A stretch of DNA of 55,634 nt from contig CATPBO010000038.1 of NCBI GenBank assembly GCA_955652835.1, positions 1-55,634 on the forward strand. Reading direction: 5' to 3'. This document shows positions 8,662 through 17,173 of this stretch, piece by piece. The translations under genes and the position numbers were made by a program. Numbering within the stretch: the stretch's first letter is position 1; every line of letters starts with the position of its first letter. Source of the stretch: Candidatus Dormiibacterota bacterium. GTDB taxonomy: Bacteria > Chloroflexota > Dormibacteria > Dormibacterales > Dormibacteraceae. The notes under the pieces were generated by a model, which saw nothing but the letters and a program-made list of their open reading frames with translations, searched no databases and was not told the origin of the DNA.

Positions 8662-9530
8662 GCGTGGTCCTCCAGGTGGCGAAGGAGATTGCCGACGCGG
8701 TGGCGGCCGGACGCCCGGTGGTCGCCCTGGAAACCTCGATCGTCGGCCAGGGCCTTCCAGCGCCCCACAACCTGCGGGCAGCGCACGAGAGCGAGGCTGC
8801 AATAAGAAAGGAAGGGGCGGTACCGGCAAGCGTCGCCGTGCTCGACGGCAAGGTCCGCGTCGGGTTGAGCGACGGCGACCTGGAGCGAGTGGCCGCGGGC
8901 GCCGTCAAGGTCAGCTCGCGGGACCTCGGTCCGGTGGTAGCGAGTGGCGAGGTTGGGGCGACGACGGTGGCCGCCACCATGCGAGTGGCGGCGATGGCCG
9001 GCATCCGCTTTTTCGCCACCGGCGGCATCGGAGGCGTTCACCGCGGACATCCGGAGGACCAATCAGCCGACCTGGTGGAGCTTGGTCGCACGCCCGTTGC
9101 GGTCTTCTGCGCGGGGGCCAAGATCATCCTGGATCTCCGCCTCACGCTCGAGCGGCTCGAGAGCCTTTCGGTGCCAGTGCTTGGTTACGGATGCGACGAG
9201 TTCCCCGCCTTCTACACCAGGCACGGTGGCGTCCGGGTCAGTGCGAGAGTCGATGGGCCGCAGCAAGCTGCACGCGTACTGCGCGCTGCGTGGGATACCG
9301 GCGCTCGCGGGATCGTCGTGGCTGTGCCGCCGCCCGCTGAGCTGGACAAGGCGGAGGAGCTGGCCCAACGAGCGGTGCGCGAGCTGGCCGATGTCGCCGG
9401 GTCCGAGCTCACTCCCAGGCTGCTGGCGCGTGTCGCGGAGCTGTCAGGAGGCCAGTCGCTCGACTTGAACGTCGACCTGGTCGTCAACAACGCGCGGGTG
9501 GCCGCGCAGGTGGCGTCAGCCCAGGTCTAG
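8658..9530 (+). CDS. psuG: Pseudouridine-5'-phosphate glycosidase
   Basis: ALETSIVGQGLPAPHNLRAA, FATGGIGGVHRG, PVLGYGCDEFPAFYTR motifs; TTG 8658 (or GTG 8664) start. Confidence 0.9.
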   Translation: MSVVLQVAKEIADAVAAGRPVVALETSIVGQGLPAPHNLRAAHESEAAIRKEGAVPASVAVLDGKVRVGLSDGDLERVAAGAVKVSSRDLGPVVASGEVGATTVAATMRVAAMAGIRFFATGGIGGVHRGHPEDQSADLVELGRTPVAVFCAGAKIILDLRLTLERLESLSVPVLGYGCDEFPAFYTRHGGVRVSARVDGPQQAARVLRAAWDTGARGIVVAVPPPAELDKAEELAQRAVRELADVAGSELTPRLLARVAELSGGQSLDLNVDLVVNNARVAAQVASAQV

Positions 9531-9553
9531 CTTTTTCCTATGTGATTAGTGGA

Positions 9554-9581
9554 AACCGGCGAGCCAGTTGGCCCGCCGGTT
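9554..9581. terminator. Hairpin between convergent genes
   Basis: AACCGGCG-a-GCC-agtt-GGC-c-CGCCGGTT stem-loop between stop 9530 (+) and stop 9594 (-). Confidence 0.6.
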
Positions 9582-9593
9582 CCGTCGATTGTC

Positions 9594-10382
9594 TTAGCGC
9601 TGCTCCTCCATCTTCATCACGCCGAAAACGGCGCCCTGGGGGTCGGAGACAATTGCAAAGCGTCCACCCGGGTAGTCCGTCGGCGCCAGCATTTCATGCC
9701 CGCCGAGGTCGATCGCCTTCTTGAAACCCTTGTCGACGTCGTCGACGGCGAAGTAGACCGTCCAGTAGGACGGTACTTCTTTCGGCACCATCGGGTTCAT
9801 CTCCATGGCGCCGGCGATGCTTTCGCCGTCTTTCTTGAACTCGGTGTACATACCCTGGCCTTCACCCATGGGGCTTTCCTTTTCGCCCCAACCGAACACC
9901 TTGGTGTAGAAGGGTTTCGCCTTCTCGATTCCACGTGCGTTGAGCTCCGCCCATGCGAACGAGCTCGGCTCATTCATGACCTGGGCGCCGTTCATCTCCT
10001 GCGGCTGCCAAACGGAGATGAAAGCCCCGGCTGGGTCCTGAAATACCGCCATGCGGCCTGACTTGAGGACATCGAAGGGCGGGGCGACCACCTTGCCGCC
10101 CGCCGCCTCCACATCCTTGGCGGTCTTCTCGGCGTCATGAGTGCCGATGTAGACACTCCACGCCGATGGTCCTTCTGGAGTCTGCGCCGGGCCGATGCCG
10201 GCGACGTCCTTGCCATCGAGCTTGGCGAGCGCATAGCCGCCGGCGTCCGGTTCGGGCGCCAGCTCCACCTTCCAGCCGAACAGCTTCGCGTAGTAATCCC
10301 TGGCCTTGCCGGCGTCGGTACTCGATAGATCGACCCACACCGGCGCGTTGGCGACGAACGTTTTTGTCTCTGCCATAGTCAA
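9594..10382 (-). CDS. VOC family protein (two glyoxalase-like domains)
   Basis: Tandem repeats VDLSSTDAGKARDYYAKLFGWKVE / FAWAELNARGIEKAKPFYTKVFGW; GGRFAIVSDPQGAVFG. Confidence 0.9.
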   Translation of the reverse strand: MTMAETKTFVANAPVWVDLSSTDAGKARDYYAKLFGWKVELAPEPDAGGYALAKLDGKDVAGIGPAQTPEGPSAWSVYIGTHDAEKTAKDVEAAGGKVVAPPFDVLKSGRMAVFQDPAGAFISVWQPQEMNGAQVMNEPSSFAWAELNARGIEKAKPFYTKVFGWGEKESPMGEGQGMYTEFKKDGESIAGAMEMNPMVPKEVPSYWTVYFAVDDVDKGFKKAIDLGGHEMLAPTDYPGGRFAIVSDPQGAVFGVMKMEEQR

Positions 10383-10539
10383 TGCCTCCTGAAAACCCGG
10401 AGCTTGTGCAGTAAGGGGGCGCCCCAGGCGCAGCCTCTACCTGATATGCATTGTGCCACTGCTCGGTTAAGCGGTGGGTTCAGCTCCAGCGCTAGTTTGT
10501 GCAGGGAATCGAAGGCGGGGCACATAGTTTCTAGATCAC

Positions 10540-11166
10540 ATGTCGTCATCCGGGCCGGTCGAGCTCATCGTCCTTTCCGACTACGTTTGACCCTGGTGCT
10601 ACATCGACTCGGTCCGAGTCGAGCAGCTAGAGCGGGAGAATCTCGTCCGCGTCACCTGGCTGCCCTTTGAGCTTCATCCGGAAGCTCCGGTTGAGGGCAT
10701 TCCACGCGAGGTCTACTTCGGGGGCCGCCGCTTCGAGCAGATGCGCACGCATCTCGAAACGATGGCAGCGGAAGTGGGACTCACCATGAAGCAGCGCGAC
10801 ATCATCATCAACTCGCGCCGCGCACTGGGCGCCGCCGAGTTCGCGCGCGAACCGGGGAAGTTCGACGAGATGCACCGAGCTCTGTTCAAGGCCCATTGGG
10901 AAGGCACTGGGCGGCTGGAGGACATTGACGACCTCGTGCGGATCGGGACCGGTGTCGGGCTTGATGCGATCGAGCTCCGGCAGGCGATCGCCGAGGATCG
11001 TTACGCGTCGGTGATCGACGACAACCGTCGTGAAGCTGAAGCCGTGGGTATCAACGCCATCCCCGCCCACATCTTCGGACGCCGGTACCTGGTGCTAGGC
11101 GCCCAGCCGTACGAAGCGTTCCAAGAAGTCATCGAACGCCTGCGGCAGGACAGCACCCCCGAGTAA
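10540..11166 (+). CDS. DsbA/FrnE-like thioredoxin-fold oxidoreductase, candidate selenoprotein (TGA at 10588-10590 = Sec17)
   Basis: ATG 10540 to TAA 11166 is 209 codons in one frame, interrupted only by TGA: MSSSGPVELIVLSDYV-U-PWCYIDSVRVEQLERENLVRVTWLPFELHPEAPVEG...GINAIPAHIFGRRYLVLGAQPYEAFQEVI; the TGA replaces the first Cys of the family CPWC motif; hairpin 13 nt downstream. Confidence 0.82.
10604..10622 (+). promoter_or_regulatory. Putative bacterial SECIS hairpin downstream of TGA 10588-10590
   Basis: TCGACTCG-GTC-CGAGTCGA perfect 8-bp stem with GUC triloop; loop starts 22 nt after the TGA. Confidence 0.7.
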
Positions 11167-11194
11167 GGATCGCTGGGGCTCCCCGGGCCGCTGA

Positions 11195-12184
11195 TCAGGC
11201 GAAGTGTTCGAGCATGTGGTCTTGCGCTTCAGTGAAGATTCGCCTCACGCTCTCCTCGTTCGCGCTCAGCTTTGCGCTCCGCCCCACCGATTTCTCTTCG
11301 AGCACGCCGGCCTCGCGCAGCAGCTGAACGTGGGCGCTGACGGTCGGTTGCGAGAGCTTGAAGTGGCGTGCGACCTCGGTCACGGAAGCCGGTTGGTGGG
11401 CAAGCCACAGCAGGATCGCGAGGCGGGTCGGATCGGCGAACGCCCTCAGGCTGGCCGAGACGTGCTTGGCGGCGTGACGGCACTCATCTTCGTCGCCCTT
11501 CGACCGAACACCACGGCCGGCGAACATCATCCCGTCCATCTCCACCACGTGGATGTCGCCGAAGAACCATCCGGGCGAGAGGATCAGGCGACCTTCCGCG
11601 GCATCGGCATCGGCCAGTTCGTCGAGCTCAGGCCGCGACGGCCAGAGGCGGCGGCGCTGCAGCAGCTCCATGTAGCCGGCGCCTTGCTCCAGGCGTCTCT
11701 GCCACTCACGGCCTGCGGTGACCGCAGCCTGGCGCCCGCTGGTCTCCCATTCGGGCCGCATGGCATCCCACACGGTCTTGAGCAGGCCGGCATACCGCGC
11801 TCGAACCTTGGCATCGGTACGGAGGAGATCCAGGCGCTTTCCGATGGCAATGCGCTCGGCGGGGCTTTCCGACAGCAGCGATGGGGTCGCGGCATCAGAG
11901 GTGGCCGCCTGCTCGAGCCCAGCGAAGAAACGATCGATGTCCAGGTCTTGCAAGGCTCCGGTCCGCTGCGCCAGGACGACCATCTCGGTGAAGCCCCGGA
12001 CGTCATCGGCCCAAAACGCCTTCAGGGCGGGGCCATGGGCGACTCGCAAGGGCTCGAGAGAAGCGAACCGCCCCTCGAGCGCGTGATCCGCCTTGGCGTT
12101 GTGGAGCACCCACATCAGCTCGAAGGCGGCCGAGGGTGCGACCTGGATGCTGAGCGCGGGGCGACTCTCCACCTGCACTGGCAT
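11195..12184 (-). CDS. ArsR-family HTH transcriptional regulator with N-terminal DUF5937-like region
   Basis: C-terminal winged helix ADPTRLAILLWLAHQPASVTEVARHFKLSQPTVSAHVQLLREAGVLEEKSVG. Confidence 0.8.
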   Translation of the reverse strand: MPVQVESRPALSIQVAPSAAFELMWVLHNAKADHALEGRFASLEPLRVAHGPALKAFWADDVRGFTEMVVLAQRTGALQDLDIDRFFAGLEQAATSDAATPSLLSESPAERIAIGKRLDLLRTDAKVRARYAGLLKTVWDAMRPEWETSGRQAAVTAGREWQRRLEQGAGYMELLQRRRLWPSRPELDELADADAAEGRLILSPGWFFGDIHVVEMDGMMFAGRGVRSKGDEDECRHAAKHVSASLRAFADPTRLAILLWLAHQPASVTEVARHFKLSQPTVSAHVQLLREAGVLEEKSVGRSAKLSANEESVRRIFTEAQDHMLEHFA

Positions 12185-12270
12185 AGCTAATTGACTATGT
12201 TAGCACGCTCAAAGCCTCCCAACACAAAGCTATATTGCTATTCCCAGAGGCTGTGACCTATACTTCGGGC

Positions 12271-12480
12271 ATGGACCCATACAGCATGGAGCACTGGATC
12301 CTGGAGCGCCACGAGGGCATGATCCGGACGGCCGAGCTGCGCTCGCGGGTCGGCGCCGTGGAGCCGCACCCGCCTCGGATGTCCCTCTGGCTGGCTGGTG
12401 CGCTGCGCCAGCTCGCCGACCGCCTGGACGGTCAAACCCGCTTCGAAGGGGCGACCCAGGGGAACACCGCCTCGACATAA
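12271..12480 (+). CDS. Small hypothetical protein
   Basis: MDPYSMEHWILERHEGMIRTAELRSRVG... 69 aa if started at ATG 12271; widespread small actinobacterial/Chloroflexi-type protein style. Confidence 0.5.
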   Translation: MDPYSMEHWILERHEGMIRTAELRSRVGAVEPHPPRMSLWLAGALRQLADRLDGQTRFEGATQGNTAST

Positions 12481-12552
12481 CGCTGCGGCCGCCTGTAAGC
12501 CTCTTGAAATCAGCTAAAGGCTTGACGAACCGGGGCGTGCTATAGGTGACCC

Positions 12553-12852
12553 ATGAATCAATTCTTCGAGGAGCTCGGAGGTCTTTGGGCAACGGAGGCC
12601 GAACATCGCGGCGCGAAGATCGCGGCGCCGACGCTGGATCCCCGTGTGGCGCTTGAGCTGCTGGAGCTGGCGCGAGTGGCCGCCCACACGCGTGAGCGGC
12701 GGTTCGCACCGCTTTCGTGCTACATGGCCGGCGTGGCTGCGGAGCGGCTTCGGACGGCCAAACCGACGGTGGACGATGAGGTCATCGCGGGATTCATCCA
12801 GGAGGTCAGGCAGAAGCTCGAGCGTGCGGGACCGCAGGACCAGGACCAATGA
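12553..12852 (+). CDS. DUF6457-like protein
   Basis: 99 aa; ELLELARVAAHTRERRFAPLSCYMAGVA motif; overlaps next gene (ATGA). Confidence 0.6.
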   Translation: MNQFFEELGGLWATEAEHRGAKIAAPTLDPRVALELLELARVAAHTRERRFAPLSCYMAGVAAERLRTAKPTVDDEVIAGFIQEVRQKLERAGPQDQDQ

Positions 12853-13262
12853 CCGAGGGCGACTCGACCGTGCTCATCCGCGAGGCAATGCCACTCTGCG
12901 CAACGCTCGACGTGCGCGCGGAAAAGTACACGCCAGAGGAGGTTGCGCTCTCACTCGACTGGGCTCCGGGACTCTGCACTACGGGCGGCATCCTGCACGG
13001 AGGAGTGATCATGGCCCTCGCCGACTCGGCCGGCGGCGCTTGCGCTCTATTGAACCTGCCTCAAGGCGCCTCCGGCACCGCAACGATCGAATCGAAGACC
13101 AACTTCCTGGGCGCGGTGCGGTCGGGCACGGTGACCGCGACCGCTATGCCACTCCATGTTGGCGGTACCACCATCGTGGTGGAGACCTCTGTGCGCGACA
13201 CAGCGGCTCGCCTTGTCGCGAAGGTGACCCAGACTCAGGTGGTGCTTCGACCGAGAAGCTGA
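12849..13262 (+). CDS. PaaI family hotdog thioesterase
   Basis: GGILHGGVIMALADSAGGACA and TIESKTNFLGAVRSGTVTATA motifs. Confidence 0.88.
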   Translation: MTEGDSTVLIREAMPLCATLDVRAEKYTPEEVALSLDWAPGLCTTGGILHGGVIMALADSAGGACALLNLPQGASGTATIESKTNFLGAVRSGTVTATAMPLHVGGTTIVVETSVRDTAARLVAKVTQTQVVLRPRS

Positions 13263-13275
13263 AAACCCTGCGGCG

Positions 13276-14067
13276 TTAAACGGCTCTGGCGATCACGAGC
13301 TGCTCTCGAAGCTCATGTTGAAGACGAGTCGAGTCGAGCGAGGCTGACAGGTGGCCGGCTAGCAATCGCTTTGGAGCCGGCGGCATGAGTCGCTCGAGCT
13401 CGGAGCGCGCCTCTTCGGGTCCGGCCACGAAAAGACGGCCGTACTCGCCGGTCTTCACCTCACGCTCGATAGCGTGAATTACCTTCTCCATGTTGGCCTT
13501 GGTGCGGTTGTCGGCCTTGCGCTGGTTGCTCAATGCTGACGTGCCGCCTGCCTTGGAATGCTTTACCTCGACGCCCTTCACGTCGGCGATCGGATACACC
13601 TCGTCGAGGATGGCAGCGAAAAGCTTTCCCTCCTCTTTGTCGACGACGGCGATCAGGGCGGGCGGAAACCGCTCGAGCATCCGCTCGATCGGCGCAAGCA
13701 GCAGCGGCCCAACCTGCAACCGAGCCTCTGTCTCCAGTGGGAGCTTGACCAGCTCGAGCAGTCCAGCCGGCTCGTCGGCGAATCCGGCCACCGCAGGGCA
13801 ACCGGCCGGTCTCACGACCCCGAGATGCTCGCGCAGCCGCATGAGCTCGCGTTCCATGATCTCCCGCTCCTCGTCATCCAGACGATCTTTGTACCGGCGC
13901 CTCAGCTGGCCGATTTCGATGTCGTAGGGACGCAGGTCGTAGCCTTCGGCCCTGGCGGGCAAGTACACGCTCAAAGCCCGGTCCGAGGCGCGCCGCAGGT
14001 TGGGCACGAACCTGTGGAGGGCCTTCAAGATGCCTTCGTCTCTTGCCTCAACTCTCAGTTTTTTCAT
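13276..14067 (-). CDS. baeRF / Vms1-like bacterial eRF1-superfamily (VLRF1-type) protein
   Basis: ALSVYLPARAEGYDLRPYDI; IAVVDKEEGKLFAAILDEV; GGTSALSNQRKADNRTKANMEKV; LFVAGPEEARSELERLMP. Confidence 0.7.
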   Translation of the reverse strand: MKKLRVEARDEGILKALHRFVPNLRRASDRALSVYLPARAEGYDLRPYDIEIGQLRRRYKDRLDDEEREIMERELMRLREHLGVVRPAGCPAVAGFADEPAGLLELVKLPLETEARLQVGPLLLAPIERMLERFPPALIAVVDKEEGKLFAAILDEVYPIADVKGVEVKHSKAGGTSALSNQRKADNRTKANMEKVIHAIEREVKTGEYGRLFVAGPEEARSELERLMPPAPKRLLAGHLSASLDSTRLQHELREQLVIARAV

Positions 14068-14068
14068 C

Positions 14069-15418
14069 TCAATTCTTAGTTTGCGCCGCTTTGTTCGGGA
14101 GCGCGGTCAGCAGGCGGCGCCTCGTCTCGGCTGAAAGTGTCCGCAGAGCTTCGGTGGTTCGCACCGGCGGCGGCTTCGGCGAGCGCAAAGCGCGCGCACC
14201 TTCGGGAAGCACGGCAAGATCCACCTGGAACTGCTCTTTTGATTCGGAAAGCGCCGGGCGGCTGCCCGTTCGCTTTCCACGTGTCATCACGAGCTCGAGC
14301 AAGCGCTCGCGGCCGGCCGGGACCGGCTCATCGTGCAGCCCGAGCATGTCGCTGAACGGCCTGGACCGCCGGAACACCTGCTTGCGGCCCGGCGCAGTCA
14401 CCTTGTCGCGTGAGAGCTTCATCACCGGCCGGTCCTGATAGCGGACAAGCTTGTAAGCGCTGTCGAGGTACGGGTAGTCCGCCGACACACCCATCTTCGT
14501 CCCGACCCCAAAGGCATCGATGGGAGCACCTCCACGCACCAGATCGTCGATGGCGAGCTCGTCGAGACTTCCGCTCGCGAAGATCCGCACGTGGCTCAGG
14601 CCGGCACGGTCCAGCAACCGCCGCGCCTTGGAGGAGAGCCCGGCAAGATCGCCGCTGTCAAGACGGATCCCGAGCCTCCCACCCAGCCGGAGCTGATGCA
14701 TGACCGCGATGGCGGCTTTGACGCCGGAGATTGTGTCGTAGGTGTCCACAAGGAAGGTCGCCCGTCCTGGAAAGTCCTCGGCAAACGCGCGGAAGGCCTC
14801 GGACTCGCTCGAAAACGCTTCGACGTAGGAGTGCGCCATCGTGCCGGCCGCGACCAGGCCAAAACGCCTGGCCGCCTCCACGTTGCTCGTCGCCGCGAAA
14901 CCCACCATGGCCGATAGGCGCGCAACGTCGATCCCGGCCTCGATCCCGTGTGTGCGCCGGAAGGAGAAATCGACGGCGTCGCGGCCGGCCGCAGCGATCA
15001 CGCACCGCGCCGCCTTGCTCGCGATGGTCGACTCGTACGTCACGCGGTTGAGCAGGAAAGTCTCGATCAGCTGCGCCTGCGGCAGTGGCGCCGTCACCTC
15101 GACCAGCGGCTCGCCCGCGAATGCGATGCGGCCTTCCGGAATCGCCCAAACGTCGCCCGTGAAGCGAAACCGCCTGAAAGCTTCCAGGTCAGCAGCGGTG
15201 AACCCGAGGCCGTCGCCCAGGTAGCGAAGGTCATCCTCTTCGAACCGGAGCTGCTCGAGAAAGTCAAGGCAAGACTCAACGCCGGCGGCGACGATGAACC
15301 CTCGCGTGTCCGGCAGCCGGCGCACGAAAAGGCTGAAAGTAGCCGTGCCGTTCATGCGACGGCGCAGATAGCTCGCCACCATGTTCAGCTCGTAAAGATC
15401 CGTGAGCAGCGCGTTCAT
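14069..15418 (-). CDS. pncB: Nicotinate phosphoribosyltransferase
   Basis: MNALLTDLYELNMVASYLRRRMNGTATFSLFVRRLP start; FSFRRTHGIEAG; LDSGDLAGLSSKAR; FGVGTKMGVSADYPYLDSAYKLV; start moved from 15589 to ATG 15418. Confidence 0.92.
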   Translation of the reverse strand: MNALLTDLYELNMVASYLRRRMNGTATFSLFVRRLPDTRGFIVAAGVESCLDFLEQLRFEEDDLRYLGDGLGFTAADLEAFRRFRFTGDVWAIPEGRIAFAGEPLVEVTAPLPQAQLIETFLLNRVTYESTIASKAARCVIAAAGRDAVDFSFRRTHGIEAGIDVARLSAMVGFAATSNVEAARRFGLVAAGTMAHSYVEAFSSESEAFRAFAEDFPGRATFLVDTYDTISGVKAAIAVMHQLRLGGRLGIRLDSGDLAGLSSKARRLLDRAGLSHVRIFASGSLDELAIDDLVRGGAPIDAFGVGTKMGVSADYPYLDSAYKLVRYQDRPVMKLSRDKVTAPGRKQVFRRSRPFSDMLGLHDEPVPAGRERLLELVMTRGKRTGSRPALSESKEQFQVDLAVLPEGARALRSPKPPPVRTTEALRTLSAETRRRLLTALPNKAAQTKN

Positions 15419-15467
15419 TGCGTGACGGCAGGGAGTGTTGCACCTTGGACGTTCTATCGTTGTATTC

Positions 15468-15806
15468 ATGTTCGAAGACGAAACAGCTGTGGCGTGGCGT
15501 GCGATGCCGTACCGGGCGGTCGTGGTGGCGGCCGACGGGTCAGAGGTCGGAACTGCCGAGTCCCTGCTCGCTGACGACAAGGAGGACATCTTTCACGGCA
15601 TCGTGGTCAAGCGCGGAAGAGGTGGATCACCGCTGGAGATACCCGCGGTGCGAATCAAGAAGATCACCGAGAAGCACGTGGTGACCGATCTGACCGAAGC
15701 CGACGTCTCCGCACTGTCCCCTTACCGTGAGCAGCACTGGTTCCACCTTGGCTGGGGCGGCCTATTCCGCAAGCACCCAGAGTGGGATGAGACCTCTCGG
15801 ACCTAG
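15468..15806 (+). CDS. PRC-barrel-like small protein
   Basis: MFEDETAVAWRAMPYRAVVVAADGSEVGTAESLLADDKEDIFHGIVVKRG; 112 aa. Confidence 0.6.
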   Translation: MFEDETAVAWRAMPYRAVVVAADGSEVGTAESLLADDKEDIFHGIVVKRGRGGSPLEIPAVRIKKITEKHVVTDLTEADVSALSPYREQHWFHLGWGGLFRKHPEWDETSRT

Positions 15807-16032
15807 CTTTCGGATTTGGAAGAACAGCTTCTCAGTCAGCTCGAAAGATGCTGCCGAAACTATCCCACGCGGCCAGGCGTGAGGCTCAGCTGACCAACCT
15901 GCCGATGATCAACGATCACCTACAGGGGTTCAGGTACCGGCGCGCGCACTGGCACGCGCGCGTAGAAACGCTCAACGGTCACAAGTCGCGCCGAGCCTAG
16001 GCTAAAGGCGCGCATTGACTAGGAGGAATGTA

Positions 16033-16356
16033 GTGGGCACCGATAACACCCGGAAAGCTTGGGATCGTTTCGAGGCTGACATCCAGGGCCTGGCAGGAGA
16101 GCTGCGGCGTCACTACAAGAATGCTGACGACGACAAGAAAAAGGCAGAGCTGACTCGCTCCCTGGAGCAGCTCGGGCGTGCAGCCGACACAGTGTTCAAC
16201 TCGCTCGAGACCGCGACGCGCGACGCAGAGGTGCGGTCGCGGACCAAGCAGGCGGCGCGCTCTTTCGGATCGGCCCTGGCCGAGACGTTCCGCGAACTTG
16301 GCGACCAGGTCGACAAGGCAGTGCGCAAGTCCGACCCAGGCAACCCAAGCAAGTAG
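16033..16356 (+). CDS. Hypothetical protein
   Basis: GTG start preceded by AGGAGG (aggaggaatgtaGTG); alpha-helical coiled-coil-like 107 aa. Confidence 0.65.
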   Translation: MGTDNTRKAWDRFEADIQGLAGELRRHYKNADDDKKKAELTRSLEQLGRAADTVFNSLETATRDAEVRSRTKQAARSFGSALAETFRELGDQVDKAVRKSDPGNPSK

Positions 16357-16371
16357 AAGACGGGCCTGACC

Positions 16372-17097
16372 TTAGACCTGCGGGGCGGCTGCCGGCTCGA
16401 CGCGGAAGGCGGCAAGACTCGGGACGATGATGGCGTAGACGGCTGGCAGGGCGAGCGCCACCAGGAACGCACCGAACGGGATGAAGATGGAGACGGGGAG
16501 CGTGATCACGCCGATGGCGATGGTCGCCGCCGCGTAGATCAGCGCCACGTGTAGGGAGATCTCGTGGTTGGCCCGAGCCAGGGCGAAGAGGCGCGTCGGG
16601 TCGACCGCCTTGGCGAGACCGAGCCGGTCGGAGGCCATCAGCACAGCCGCAAGCAGGTAGAGCGACACCAGCCACCACGCGATCACCAGCAGAAAGATCA
16701 GCAGCGCGACCGCAATCGCGAGGACGGCCTGGGGCCGCCCAGACGTAGCCAGCAGGATCGTCGTAAACACAAGGACGCCGACGACCAGGAAGAGGGCCAC
16801 CGCGTAGACAAGCCCGACGACAAATGGGGCCACGCCGCGTTCGAGGTGCTGGAAGCCCGCCGGCGGCAGCTCTTTCCAGCCGCGGCGGACCATATCGTTA
16901 GCCGCCAGCGTCCAACCGAGCAAGTTGATCGCCCCCACGATGGGGATCAGGCCGATCAGCCCCGTGACGATGACTCGCGTGAACCACTCAGGAGTGCTGG
17001 TGAACCAGAACAGGTCGAGCTGGCCTTCAACCAGTCGCGTGCGCCACTGGGTGCCGTCCCACCACCACCGACCGTCCTGGGAGATCAGCGCCGGCAT
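16372..17097 (-). CDS. DUF4013-like multi-spanning membrane protein with N-terminal WWWDGTQW motif
   Basis: MPALISQDGRWWWDGTQWRTRLVEGQ... several TM segments; LSLYLLAAVLMASDRLG region. Confidence 0.65.
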   Translation of the reverse strand: MPALISQDGRWWWDGTQWRTRLVEGQLDLFWFTSTPEWFTRVIVTGLIGLIPIVGAINLLGWTLAANDMVRRGWKELPPAGFQHLERGVAPFVVGLVYAVALFLVVGVLVFTTILLATSGRPQAVLAIAVALLIFLLVIAWWLVSLYLLAAVLMASDRLGLAKAVDPTRLFALARANHEISLHVALIYAAATIAIGVITLPVSIFIPFGAFLVALALPAVYAIIVPSLAAFRVEPAAAPQV

Positions 17098-17173
17098 GAG
17101 CTCATCATGGATGAAACGGGACGCTTGCCAGGTTGTTGATTGCGCAACTATTTTCAACCTGGAGGCATTGGCA

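Noticed and set aside
10741-11166. 141-aa ORF as the true start of the DsbA-like gene
   Set aside because: It lacks the redox motif and N-terminal strand; clear family homology continues upstream through the TGA to ATG 10540.
15418-15589. 57-aa N-terminal extension of nicotinate phosphoribosyltransferase in the ORF track
   Set aside because: The extension has no homology-like features and overlaps the divergent gene at 15468; the conserved start is MNALLTDLYELNM at 15418.
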